Source: an uncultured Emticicia sp. (GTDB taxonomy: Bacteria; Bacteroidota; Bacteroidia; Cytophagales; Spirosomataceae). From it: a DNA stretch of 64,000 bases. The stretch is taken from positions 28,561 to 92,560 of the forward strand of contig NZ_CALCZQ010000045.1 in the NCBI RefSeq assembly GCF_937903345.1. Direction: 5' to 3'. The translations under genes were made by a program, and so were the position numbers. Positions within the stretch are counted from its first letter, which is position 1; each line of letters opens with the position of its first letter. Of the stretch, positions 26,831 through 35,265 are shown piece after piece. The notes under the pieces are model-generated. The model was given only the letters and a program-made list of their open reading frames with translations, made no database searches and had not been told where the DNA came from.

Positions 26831-27775
26831 AGTCCTGAGCCCTCCAGTATGAATTAAAACAACTTTCGAATTAGGTTCTAATAAAGTGGAAAAATACTTA
26901 TAAAAGGCAAAAAACATTTTACCCGAATAGATTGGTTCTATTGAGAAATCATGTTTAATATTAAATTTTGATATAAATTCAATCAATTCAGGTGTTTTTT
27001 TTGCATATCCGCCGTGATGTTCGTGCCATAAAATTTCAAAATTTTGATTGGATTTCTCTTTCAACTTTTCTGTCAGATTTACAATTTCATTCAATAGATA
27101 TTGACCATTTTTCAAAACACAAACACCGATAACTTTAGTTTGGCACTTGGTTTGAGAAATAATTCCTGAAATCGTTCCAGCAGTGCCAACGGGACAAATA
27201 ATATATTCAGGAGCTGAACCTAATTGTTCAAAAATTTCCTCAACCATCTCTCCCACTCCTACTAAAGCTAAGCGATTCGTACCGCCCTCAGGAACTATTT
27301 TTGAGTCATTTATATCAAAACCTGTAAGTTCTTGAATTGCTCTTTGTTTTTGTGGATTTTCACGCATTTCTCGATATTCCCTTCGTGTCACAAAATGAAG
27401 TTTCATTCCACATTCAGAAGCAAACCTTAATGTTTCTGACGAATTTTCATTCAGTTCGTCCCCTCGAACGATTCCAATGGTCTTAAAACCAAAATATTTT
27501 CCTGCCGCAGCCGTCGCATAAATATGATTGGAGTATGCTCCTCCAAAAGTAATGATTTGCTCTACTCCTTGATTCTGAGCAACAATTAAATTGTATTTTA
27601 ATTTTCGCCATTTATTGCCCGAAATTTTTGGATGAATTAAATCATCTCTTTTCACAAAAACTTTTAATCCATTTGCTGCAAATAACTGGTCTTCCAATTT
27701 TTGTAGGGGCGAAGGCAATGATAAAATTTGATTTATTCGCTCAGAAAAAGCACTATTAACAGAAATATCATTCAT
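26822..27775 (-). CDS. ACC deaminase / D-cysteine desulfhydrase family PLP enzyme
   Basis: A 317-residue fold-type II PLP enzyme. The PLP lysine lies in HPKISGNKWRKLKYNL (about Lys51). It is followed by ITFGGAYSNHIYA and the phosphate-binding CPVGTAGTISGI. Members either deaminate 1-aminocyclopropane-1-carboxylate or desulfhydrate D-cysteine; the residues that decide are not clear to me, and Bacteroidota homologues are more often D-cysteine desulfhydrases. It is transcribed leftward from a 32-bp gap shared with the divergent pseudouridine synthase. Confidence 0.85.
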   Translation of the reverse strand: MNDISVNSAFSERINQILSLPSPLQKLEDQLFAANGLKVFVKRDDLIHPKISGNKWRKLKYNLIVAQNQGVEQIITFGGAYSNHIYATAAAGKYFGFKTIGIVRGDELNENSSETLRFASECGMKLHFVTRREYREMRENPQKQRAIQELTGFDINDSKIVPEGGTNRLALVGVGEMVEEIFEQLGSAPEYIICPVGTAGTISGIISQTKCQTKVIGVCVLKNGQYLLNEIVNLTEKLKEKSNQNFEILWHEHHGGYAKKTPELIEFISKFNIKHDFSIEPIYSGKMFFAFYKYFSTLLEPNSKVVLIHTGGLRTLF

Positions 27776-27807
27776 TTTATCTTAAATTTGCCGTAAATTT
27801 AAAGATA

Positions 27808-28839
27808 ATGAACGAAGAACAAGACAATTTTGACAGCGAAGAAGACGAACTTTTTGAGCATCAACGAATTGTGGTTGATAAAGGCCAAGTCATGATGCGA
27901 TTAGATAAATATTTACCCCATTTTACGAAAAATATATCTCGCAATAAAATCCAAAACTCAATTGATGCAGAAGCAATAAAGGTAAACGGTATTACAGTCA
28001 AAGCCAGCTACAAAGTAAAACCCTTGGATGTAATTACGTTTTCGTTGCCCAGCCCTCCAAGAGTTTTCGAGTTGATAGAAGAAAATATACCGCTCAATAT
28101 TGTTTATGAAGACGATGATTTAATGGTTGTCAATAAACCGGCAGGTATGGTAGTACATCCTGCGGTTGGTAATTGGTCCGGAACACTAGTTAATGGTTTG
28201 ATTTATTATCTAAAAAACTTGCCGACACACCGTAATGGTGAGATTCGGCCTGGTTTAGTGCATCGAATTGATAAAGATACTTCGGGGCTTTTGGTCATTG
28301 CCAAAAATGATTTTGCGATGACTTTTCTTGCCAAACAGTTTTTTGATCATTCAATAGAACGCACCTATTATGCTCTCGTTTGGGGAGTTCCGAAAGAAAC
28401 CTCAGGAACTGTCCATAATTTTATCGGACGTAGCCCCAAAAATAGAAAACTGAGTGAAGTATTTTTGGATGCTTCGTATGGCAAAGAATCTATAACTCAT
28501 TATAAAATTCTGAAAGATTTCCGTTATGTTTCACTCCTCCAATGTAATTTAGAAACTGGTAGAACGCATCAGATAAGAGTTCACATGAAATTTTTAGGAC
28601 ATACCCTTTTTAGCGATTCAGATTATGGTGGAGATAAAATTTTAAGAGGTCAACAGTTTTCTAATTACAAGAAATTTGTCGAAAATTGCTTTGAGGTAAT
28701 ACCTCGTCAGGCACTTCATGCAAAAACTTTGGGCTTTGTTCATCCTCGAACCAAAGAATGGATGCAGTTCGACACAGAATTGCCAGATGATTTTAAAATG
28801 GTTCTTGAAAAATGGGAAACTTACGTGAATAATGATTAA
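27808..28839 (+). CDS. rluD: RluD-type ribosomal pseudouridine synthase
   Basis: Isomerises uridines in 23S rRNA (RluD targets helix 69) or is a close RluA-family paralogue. An S4 RNA-binding domain fills about residues 30-95 (MRLDKYLPHFTKNISRNKIQ). The catalytic domain has VNKPAGMVVHPA and the Asp motif HRIDKDTSGLLVIAK. RTHQIRVHMKFLGH is conserved near the end. At 343 residues it is normal. A TAAATTTG at 27783-27790 matches the -7 consensus, 17 bp before the ATG. The GNAT gene follows 36 bp downstream. Confidence 0.9.
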   Translation: MNEEQDNFDSEEDELFEHQRIVVDKGQVMMRLDKYLPHFTKNISRNKIQNSIDAEAIKVNGITVKASYKVKPLDVITFSLPSPPRVFELIEENIPLNIVYEDDDLMVVNKPAGMVVHPAVGNWSGTLVNGLIYYLKNLPTHRNGEIRPGLVHRIDKDTSGLLVIAKNDFAMTFLAKQFFDHSIERTYYALVWGVPKETSGTVHNFIGRSPKNRKLSEVFLDASYGKESITHYKILKDFRYVSLLQCNLETGRTHQIRVHMKFLGHTLFSDSDYGGDKILRGQQFSNYKKFVENCFEVIPRQALHAKTLGFVHPRTKEWMQFDTELPDDFKMVLEKWETYVNND

Positions 28840-28875
28840 AAGGAATGTTGAATTAAATCTAAAAACCAAATTTCT

Positions 28876-29328
28876 ATGAAAATTAAAATAAGACGGATAA
28901 GAAAAGCAGACGTTCAGCGAGTATATGAGCTTGTTTATGAATTAGCAGTTTATGAAAAAGAGCCTCAACAAGTAACAAACACTGTTGAAATGATGCTCAA
29001 AGATGGATTTGGTAAAAGCAAAATTTTTGGTTGCTTTGTTGCCGAAGTCGATGGCGTTATTCAAGGTATTTCAATATATTATTACCGATATTCGACTTGG
29101 AAAGGGAAGCGTTTATACCTTGAAGATATTGTAGTTACTGAGTCAATGCGTGGTTATGGATTAGGAAAACTTCTATTCGAAAAAGTAATTGAAGAAGCCA
29201 AAAATACAGAATGCACAGGAATGATGTGGCAAGTACTTAATTGGAATGAACCAGCTATTAATTTTTACAGAAAAAACTTCCCAACCCGCTTTGACGAAGG
29301 GTGGATAAATTGTAATCTAGATTTTTAA
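28876..29328 (+). CDS. GNAT-family N-acetyltransferase, SSAT-like
   Basis: A 150-residue acetyltransferase transferring acetyl from acetyl-CoA to an amine. The acetyl-CoA loop is VTESMRGYGLGKLLFEKV (Q/R-x-x-G-x-G/A). It is preceded by KRLYLEDIVV, and WQVLNWNEPAINFYRKN closes the fold. This arrangement resembles diamine/spermidine acetyltransferases, so polyamines or thialysine are possible substrates. The gene lies 36 bp after the rluD-like gene and may be co-transcribed. Confidence 0.85.
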   Translation: MKIKIRRIRKADVQRVYELVYELAVYEKEPQQVTNTVEMMLKDGFGKSKIFGCFVAEVDGVIQGISIYYYRYSTWKGKRLYLEDIVVTESMRGYGLGKLLFEKVIEEAKNTECTGMMWQVLNWNEPAINFYRKNFPTRFDEGWINCNLDF

Positions 29329-29415
29329 ATATTAGACACCTTTCCTATTGATTTTTTTAAAAGGCATGATATGTTAAATATAAGTCAACTTTTGAATTGG
29401 ACTTTATGAAGCTTT

Positions 29416-29736
29416 CTAATTATATCCTTTTTCCCAAGGAAACAATTTAATTTTTTTTCCTCGTTTTCTTATACCTTGTTTTTGGTTTTTAGGTTGAGTT
29501 TCTAATTTCATTGTTTCTAAATTGTCTTTTTTCTTATCCCAGATAAAATGGAATGTAGGTACACTTAATTTCCGAGTAGAAAAATAACCTGAAACCAAAA
29601 ACGTATGCTTATGCTCATATTTCGACATACAGTTTTGAATTGGACACCTTGGAGCCCAACAAGAGGCCAAGCTAATTGTACAAATAAATACTATAAAATA
29701 TATTTTAAAATTTTTAGAGAGAGGCAAAGTTTTCAT
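29416..29736 (-). CDS. small cysteine-rich lipoprotein
   Basis: A protein of about 106 residues with a lipoprotein signal ending ISLASC, followed at once by a conserved-looking CWAPRCPIQNCMSKYEHKH cluster of Cys and His that may bind metal or form disulfides. I recall small Bacteroidota proteins with the same CP(I)xxC pattern but no function. The frame opens at 29748; the ATG at 29736 gives the compact signal peptide, so I chose it. It starts 12 bp after the upstream barrel-like gene and is the last cistron of a four-gene leftward cluster. The lysine-rich tail has no visible fold. Confidence 0.6.
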   Translation of the reverse strand: MKTLPLSKNFKIYFIVFICTISLASCWAPRCPIQNCMSKYEHKHTFLVSGYFSTRKLSVPTFHFIWDKKKDNLETMKLETQPKNQKQGIRKRGKKIKLFPWEKGYN

Positions 29737-29748
29737 TGAAGGTATCAA

Positions 29749-30459
29749 TTAAATTACTAAACAAAGTCGAAATCCAGCTGTTGCATTTGGCAAAAATCCT
29801 TTACTACCTACTTCCCAAAACTTCCATTTCGATATAAAACCACTGTGTAAAATCAAATCATTATCACTTGATACTTTATATTTTCTTACACCAGCACCTA
29901 TATAAGCATCAATAAAGAAATGTCGATGGATAAGAAAATTTTTACCCCATTTAATATTGAGTATTTGCTCTGTTTGTAGGACATCTGTTTTTTCAAATAT
30001 TGCATAATTTGGTAAACTTGCCGCTCCAATCGCCACTGCATTGACCTCTTGACGATTTATCTTTTTTTGGGCATATTCTAGTGCCCAATAACGGCCAAAT
30101 GGTTTTCTATCAAGTGCATAAAAAGGATACCAATCAGAAAAATACCCTCGAATTTCACCCCTATAAAATTGAGTTTTCATATCCGGCATATTTTTTCGAA
30201 TATATTTATCAACATTCAGTTTTCCTTTGCCTGTTCCGTAGTCAAAATTAAAACTAAATCTGCCAATTGGTGGAGCTAACTCTGCACCAATCTGAAACGC
30301 ATTTTCGGTTGCGAACAAAGGCAGTGGTGTAAACTTCAACAACAAAATAGGTTGACGCGTAAAAGAAATTGGCTTATACTTTTGTGCAACCGCAGTTTTT
30401 AAACAAAAAAATGTTAAAAAACCATATACAAAATATTTATTAATTACGCTGTTTTTCAT
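29749..30459 (-). CDS. probable outer-membrane beta-barrel protein
   Basis: A 236-residue exported protein with a signal peptide ending TAVAQ and alternating hydrophobic strands rich in Tyr, Phe and Gly (RFSFNFDYGTG, FFIDAYIGAGVRKYK, ATAGFRLCLVI). It resembles DUF3575-type Bacteroidota outer-membrane proteins, and the final strand looks like a barrel-closing C-terminus. The ATG overlaps the upstream beta-propeller-like gene by 4 bp (ATGA), so their translation is coupled. A specific function cannot be given. Confidence 0.6.
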   Translation of the reverse strand: MKNSVINKYFVYGFLTFFCLKTAVAQKYKPISFTRQPILLLKFTPLPLFATENAFQIGAELAPPIGRFSFNFDYGTGKGKLNVDKYIRKNMPDMKTQFYRGEIRGYFSDWYPFYALDRKPFGRYWALEYAQKKINRQEVNAVAIGAASLPNYAIFEKTDVLQTEQILNIKWGKNFLIHRHFFIDAYIGAGVRKYKVSSDNDLILHSGFISKWKFWEVGSKGFLPNATAGFRLCLVI

Positions 30460-31208
30460 TTTAAACTACTAAGTTCTTTCAAGTTTTTCAAATCGGCTAA
30501 TGAATATTGCGTAATTCCTGTTAAGGTTTTAACAATGGCAATCTTTTTTGTTTCAAAAACATCAATACGGTCCGTTTTTATCTGCGGATAATTTGAGATT
30601 ATTGTTAGTTTGCCAGTTGACGAAATTTCATATATAGTTAAACCATCAACAGGGTTAGCTACAAACAAGTTTTTTCCATAACGCTGTAAGGCAAAGCTTC
30701 TTGTACCTAAAGAACTGCTCGCTATCATTCTATGAACTGGGCCTGCTAGGCTATCAGATTTATAAACTGTTATAGTTGGCACTTCATTGCTTGATCTACA
30801 AACATCATTACCTTTGGCAATAACAATGAATTTGTTCATTGTTAAAAAATTATCGCAAGGCCTTAAGTCTCCTATTGCCCCCAATTCAAGCCAAGTTTTT
30901 GTGTCAAGGTGCATCAATTTCAATTCCGAAGCAGTTTGCACATACAAAGTATCTGTATTGCCAGCCACTTTCTCAAAATCAATTTCGAGTGGTGCAACCG
31001 AACTAAGATTTAAAATTAAAGGAGTATTAACATTTAAAAAACTTATTGTTCGATTTGCCAACACAAAGTATTGTGAAGAATTACTTGAAGTATGAAAATG
31101 CTGAAATTCTTTTTGACTACCAACTATATGTACAGGCTCAGGAGCGTGATAACCTTTGCAAGACAGTAAAAACAGCAGCGTTACAAGGAAATGAGGGATT
31201 TTTGACAT
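30456..31208 (-). CDS. LVIVD-repeat-like surface lipoprotein
   Basis: A 250-residue lipoprotein with a signal ending LLFLLSCKGY. It is built from repeated short strands, such as DTLYVQTASELKLMHL, LFVANPVDGLTIYEI and KIAIVKTLTGITQYSL, as in LVIVD beta-propeller repeats. It is a likely paralogue of the next upstream gene, 33 bp away, and its stop overlaps the barrel gene start. LVIVD proteins are cell-surface proteins of unknown ligand. No enzymatic motif is visible. Confidence 0.65.
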   Translation of the reverse strand: MSKIPHFLVTLLFLLSCKGYHAPEPVHIVGSQKEFQHFHTSSNSSQYFVLANRTISFLNVNTPLILNLSSVAPLEIDFEKVAGNTDTLYVQTASELKLMHLDTKTWLELGAIGDLRPCDNFLTMNKFIVIAKGNDVCRSSNEVPTITVYKSDSLAGPVHRMIASSSLGTRSFALQRYGKNLFVANPVDGLTIYEISSTGKLTIISNYPQIKTDRIDVFETKKIAIVKTLTGITQYSLADLKNLKELSSLK

Positions 31209-31241
31209 TAAATTTATAGTAAATTTTTGAAATTTATATCT

Positions 31242-31829
31242 TTAACGATAACAATTAGCGATATTAGAAAACTCTCCTTTTTCCCAGGCGACCACAAAAT
31301 GTTCTTTAACAGGGCACTGAAAATATACATTTTGTTGAATAGGATAATTTGGATAAACAAAAACTTCTGCGGTTCGTTTATTTATTAGAAGGCTACGCTT
31401 AAGATCGGCAAAGGTATTTTCTTTCTTTTTCAATTTATCCAAAGCATCAATTTTCAAAGAAACAAGGTCATTTCCATTATCAACTATCAAAACATCATTT
31501 TTAACAAAGTAATCGGTGCTGGCAGGAATACTCAAAAAAGCCAATGCTACAGGTTTGGTAGGTATAGTATTATCGAAAACATGTATTCCTAAGCCCCATT
31601 CTCCTATAAAAAGATAATCACCTTCAATACATATACGTCCAGCATTAACAATTGTTTGAGGGGCATCAATTGTAAAGTTTTGTGATTCTGCTAGGGTCAA
31701 TTTTGTTTTAATTCGATAGCTTACACCTTTATTTATTGCATCATTACTTTTAAAATCCTCAATTTTAGAGCAATTTAAAAAAATTGAAGAAACAAATACT
31801 AAACTTAAAATATTTTTGAGTGCTAACAT
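31242..31829 (-). CDS. LVIVD-repeat lipoprotein
   Basis: About 195 residues with a lipoprotein signal ending IFLNCSKI. The core contains GDYLFIGEWGLGIHVFDN, PTKPVALAFLSIP and NDVLIVDNGNDLVSLKI, which match LVIVD repeat spacing. At this length it can form only part of a propeller, and may pair with the neighbouring homologue. The frame opens at 31844; the ATG at 31829 (MLALKNIL) gives the better signal peptide. It leads a leftward run of four exported proteins ending at 29416. Confidence 0.68.
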   Translation of the reverse strand: MLALKNILSLVFVSSIFLNCSKIEDFKSNDAINKGVSYRIKTKLTLAESQNFTIDAPQTIVNAGRICIEGDYLFIGEWGLGIHVFDNTIPTKPVALAFLSIPASTDYFVKNDVLIVDNGNDLVSLKIDALDKLKKKENTFADLKRSLLINKRTAEVFVYPNYPIQQNVYFQCPVKEHFVVAWEKGEFSNIANCYR

Positions 31830-32313
31830 ATAATACGAAAACATTAATACTTATTTGAAACAAATATAACGAAATTTAAACTCAAATATTTTTGAAATTT
31901 AAATCCGCTATTTAAATTAATTAATTTTAAAAAAAATCAGGGGTTATTACATTGTTAGTAAGTTTATTTGATAAAACATATCTATTCTAATAACTTGCAC
32001 CTAAAAATGATATCTGTCTAACATTAAGCAGACAACCATGATTTTTAAAACATTGATTATAAACATTTTAAATATCAATAGTTCACTTAACTACATATTT
32101 AAGAGAACAAATAACTTTTCCTGATTGTTATAAATAGCTATAATTTTTATACTCTTTTGATCTTATTTGACCCTTTTCCCAGTACTATATTGGTGGTAAA
32201 CTAATCATTTGCATCGAAACACGACATCGATTGGGATCAAACTTCCAGTTTCCTTATTCTTTAGACTAATTAAATACAACAACTTAGCACAATATTATCA
32301 ACTATTTATATCA
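31830..32313. other. divergent intergenic region
   Basis: About 480 bp of very AT-rich sequence between the leftward LVIVD genes and the rightward J-domain-like gene. No terminator, RNA gene or convincing promoter element was found. An in-frame extension of the rightward ORF to 32209 lies here, but it looks non-coding. Confidence 0.45.
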
Positions 32314-33396
32314 ATGCAAGATCTTGTACAAATTAAAACCCCAAATTTTGCGGTTTTAACAAAGCTTCAAAAACAATTTAATTCAAGTATTCAGAAAATA
32401 GATTTATTGAAAAGAGAAATTGGATTTGTAAAAACTGAAATAGAGGTAATTCATGTAAAGATTACTTCTGAAATTTACCCTTTGGAAAAAAAACTGTTCG
32501 AGGTGCAGGTTAAAGAAATCATTTACCTAGATGCTCTTTTTCAACAAAATATATTCAAAAAGCGTGACAATGATACTCTTACCGAAATGATATTTACACG
32601 TGCGAGTGAACTAATAATCAGAACAGAATCGCCTGAATTAAACGATATTTTTACTCGACATAACGACGGTATAAGTTTTGAAGAGGCAAGTGAAGAGGCT
32701 AATAAAAATGCAACTGACAATTTAAAAGACTCATTTTCTTCAATTTTTGGAATGAAAATCGAGGACGATGCAGATTTCAACGAACCTGAGAAATTTCAAG
32801 AATACCTCGACCAACAATTGTCAGCCGATGAAGCCAAAAAAGCTAATAAAAAGAAAACAGCTAAACAAATCGAAAAAGAAGAAAAACAACGACAAGAAGT
32901 AAAGAATTTGAACAAAACGAGCAGACAAATTTATATGGAATTAGTGAAAGCATTTCACCCTGACCGTGAGAAAGATGAACTGGAAAAAGAACGCAAAACA
33001 CTTTTGATGCACCGTATCACAGAGGCAAATGAAAAAGATGACCTTTTTGAATTACTTCGACTTAGACTCGAACTATTAGGAACAGATTTTGAGCATAGCA
33101 ACGATGAAAACCTCAAATATTATGTAAAACTATTAAATCAACAAGTTGCAGAATTGCAACATGAACTTGCAGAATTAACTTCATTTGGTCAAAGCTCATT
33201 CTTTGGGTCTTCGCTTTACGAACGTTTTGGGTCTGATAGAAATCAAAGTTTAGAAAATAAGTTCAAAAGAGAAATAACAAATTTGAAAAAAATAATAAAA
33301 AATGAAGAGAAACTAGCTCCATTTTATAAAGATGGTGTGCAAGTAAAATACCTAATTGACGAACATCGCCAAGCACAAAAAAGCAGAAATCGTTGA
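32314..33396 (+). CDS. J-domain-like protein with coiled coils
   Basis: A 360-residue cytoplasmic protein. The N-terminal 100 residues are helical and coiled-coil-like, followed by an acidic stretch and a lysine-rich segment. A J-domain-like helix pair with AFHPDREKDE (an HPD triad) lies near 225-270, preceded by RQIYMELVK and followed by ITEANEKDDLFELLRLRLEL. It resembles J-domain proteins that recruit Hsp70, although the domain is divergent. The frame opens with a TTG at 32209, but the ATG at 32314 (MQDLVQIK) is the first sensible start. A bidirectional hairpin follows 38 bp after the stop. Confidence 0.65.
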   Translation: MQDLVQIKTPNFAVLTKLQKQFNSSIQKIDLLKREIGFVKTEIEVIHVKITSEIYPLEKKLFEVQVKEIIYLDALFQQNIFKKRDNDTLTEMIFTRASELIIRTESPELNDIFTRHNDGISFEEASEEANKNATDNLKDSFSSIFGMKIEDDADFNEPEKFQEYLDQQLSADEAKKANKKKTAKQIEKEEKQRQEVKNLNKTSRQIYMELVKAFHPDREKDELEKERKTLLMHRITEANEKDDLFELLRLRLELLGTDFEHSNDENLKYYVKLLNQQVAELQHELAELTSFGQSSFFGSSLYERFGSDRNQSLENKFKREITNLKKIIKNEEKLAPFYKDGVQVKYLIDEHRQAQKSRNR

Positions 33397-33434
33397 GGGT
33401 TCGATATAAATGAAGTTTTTGGCAAAATGTAAAA

Positions 33435-33462
33435 CAATGCCCTTTATTTGGAAAGGGCATTG
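33435..33462. terminator. bidirectional hairpin terminator
   Basis: Perfect 11-bp arms CAATGCCCTTT (33435-33445) and AAAGGGCATTG (33452-33462) with a 6-nt loop. It is A-rich on the left and has AT-rich tails on the right, between convergent genes ending at 33396 and 33474. Confidence 0.8.
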
Positions 33463-33473
33463 CAAAAAATAAT

Positions 33474-34466
33474 TTATTTTATTTTGTCTCTTCTTTGTTT
33501 CAATTCCCTCCAAGTTGTCAATATAATTCCATTATCTTGAATATACTTTTTTAAAGCTGGGTCAAGCATGGCCAACATATCACCTCGACGAGTATTTCCC
33601 GAATCTGAAATATGTTCAAAAACCTCAGTTGGAGAAGTACAATGCATAATCACCATAGTTACACCAGCCTGTAAATCTTTAAATGAATCAATGTATTTTT
33701 GGGTTTTATAATTCTGCAAAGCCTTTTCGTCCGGATTATTTACTTTGTTCATTGTCCAGCCATAGCTTATGTTGTGCAAATCATCTAAAACAGGTAAACC
33801 AGCATCCCAAAGCATTTTTCCAATTTTTTGAGCTTGTTCGAGTGTTAAACCAGAGGCACCATCACGCATAATCATGGTATCATGTCCACCAGGAAACATA
33901 ACGGGTATTTTATTTTCAATACCAACTTTGAAATAGCGTTCTAAATAATCTTGTCGTGCAAACAATGTTCCCATGTGTGAGTCCAAGTGGGTTGGTTCAA
34001 AACCCATTGTTCTTGCCCTTTCCAATTGACTTCTGATTTCTATTTCAATTTCGTTGGCTGAGGCGTGTTTGGCGGTTTCTTCAACACTTCGCCACATTGC
34101 TCCCTCCGAATCAACCAAATTAGGCACGATTGGCTTTCCAGCCAATGGCCCCCAACGATAATCTTTCCATTCAGACGTTAAGGTAAGATGTAATCCTGCA
34201 TCAATTTGTGGATGAGTTTTTAGGTAATGAACAAAGGATGGAACCCAAGAACAAGGCATCATGACACTCATTGAATTAGCAATACCCTCTTCAACCGATT
34301 TGATTGCTCCAACGTTTGAGTCATAAGACATACCAACATCGTCAACATGCATAATTAAGACTTTAGCTCCTTTAGGAAAACCTAATTTCTCAGCATAGGT
34401 TTCATTTTGTGCTTTTAATAATAAGGCAAAGCACATCATAAATAGGAAAATGAAATATTTTTTCAT
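33474..34466 (-). CDS. ChbG/HpnK (YdjC-like) deacetylase, exported
   Basis: A 330-residue protein with a signal peptide ending LLLKAQ. It has the YdjC-family metal site: LIMHVDDVGMSYDSN (Asp-Asp), DAGLHLTLTSEW, THLDSHMGTL and MVIMHCTSPTE. This superfamily removes acetyl groups from N-acetylated sugars, such as chitooligosaccharides or hopanoid precursors. An exported form should act on extracellular or periplasmic glycans. It lies 4 bp after the NIPSNAP gene, so it is the third cistron of a leftward operon with the serine hydrolase. The exact acetylated substrate is unknown. Confidence 0.85.
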   Translation of the reverse strand: MKKYFIFLFMMCFALLLKAQNETYAEKLGFPKGAKVLIMHVDDVGMSYDSNVGAIKSVEEGIANSMSVMMPCSWVPSFVHYLKTHPQIDAGLHLTLTSEWKDYRWGPLAGKPIVPNLVDSEGAMWRSVEETAKHASANEIEIEIRSQLERARTMGFEPTHLDSHMGTLFARQDYLERYFKVGIENKIPVMFPGGHDTMIMRDGASGLTLEQAQKIGKMLWDAGLPVLDDLHNISYGWTMNKVNNPDEKALQNYKTQKYIDSFKDLQAGVTMVIMHCTSPTEVFEHISDSGNTRRGDMLAMLDPALKKYIQDNGIILTTWRELKQRRDKIK

Positions 34467-34470
34467 GATA

Positions 34471-35220
34471 TTAGAGTTGAGTATAAGGCAAAGGTACTAA
34501 GAAAACTCTGATGATATGAGAAACAGAATTCGCATATTCAGCAGCACTTGATATACGTTTCCAATCTGGGTTTGCACTAAAAACCTTCCAATTGGCATCA
34601 CGCTCTTCCAAGTTTTTGAAAGCCAACATATAAGTGAGGCATGGCATGTATTCACCTGCAATAACCTCACCGAAAAATACCGAATTGAGTTTGGTATCTC
34701 TGAAAATTTTCAATTCTTCATCATTAAACATTTTTCTTTTGCGACGAGCGGCATCCTCTGAATAGCTTTGATAAATTCTTAATTCAAATAATTTTTGATC
34801 AGCAGTTGGTTTAATCAATTGCGGTATTCCGTCAAAAGCATTCATAATTGAAGATGTATAACGAGCATATGGTGCTTTTTCGGGTGGCAAAGCATTATAC
34901 TCTATTGTTGCTTTTAAGAAATCTTCATCCACTTTAATTTTTTCATTGACTCTCGAAAACTCTTCAATCGAAGCATAAGGTATTAATATGTAAATTTTCC
35001 CAGGGTCAGAAAGTCCCATTTCGCCAAATGCTCCAATATTTTTTACTCCGTATTTATTTAAAGCAGGAAAAAGAGAGTTTTTAAAATAATTTTCAATATT
35101 TGTACGTGACGAACCAAACTTTAACTCGTAGGTACGAAGTTCATAAAATTCTTTTTTTACTTGAGCAAACGCACCACTAGCTAAAAATAAGAAGAATAAA
35201 ATTAGGTTGATTTTTTTCAT
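34471..35220 (-). CDS. exported NIPSNAP-family protein
   Basis: A 249-residue protein with a signal peptide ending GAFAQ, followed by two ferredoxin-like NIPSNAP repeats. The first is FYELRTYELKFGSSRTNIENY (about 25-120), the second KLFELRIYQSYSEDAARRK (about 143-245), with PCLTYMLAFKNLEERDANWK closing the second. The function of bacterial NIPSNAP proteins is not established; exported ones are common beside sugar-catabolic genes in Bacteroidota. It is 45 bp after the serine hydrolase and 4 bp before the deacetylase. Confidence 0.82.
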   Translation of the reverse strand: MKKINLILFFLFLASGAFAQVKKEFYELRTYELKFGSSRTNIENYFKNSLFPALNKYGVKNIGAFGEMGLSDPGKIYILIPYASIEEFSRVNEKIKVDEDFLKATIEYNALPPEKAPYARYTSSIMNAFDGIPQLIKPTADQKLFELRIYQSYSEDAARRKRKMFNDEELKIFRDTKLNSVFFGEVIAGEYMPCLTYMLAFKNLEERDANWKVFSANPDWKRISSAAEYANSVSHIIRVFLVPLPYTQL

Positions 35221-35265
35221 TTTAAATTTATTTTGAATAGAAAGTTATAACTAAAAAACATAAGT

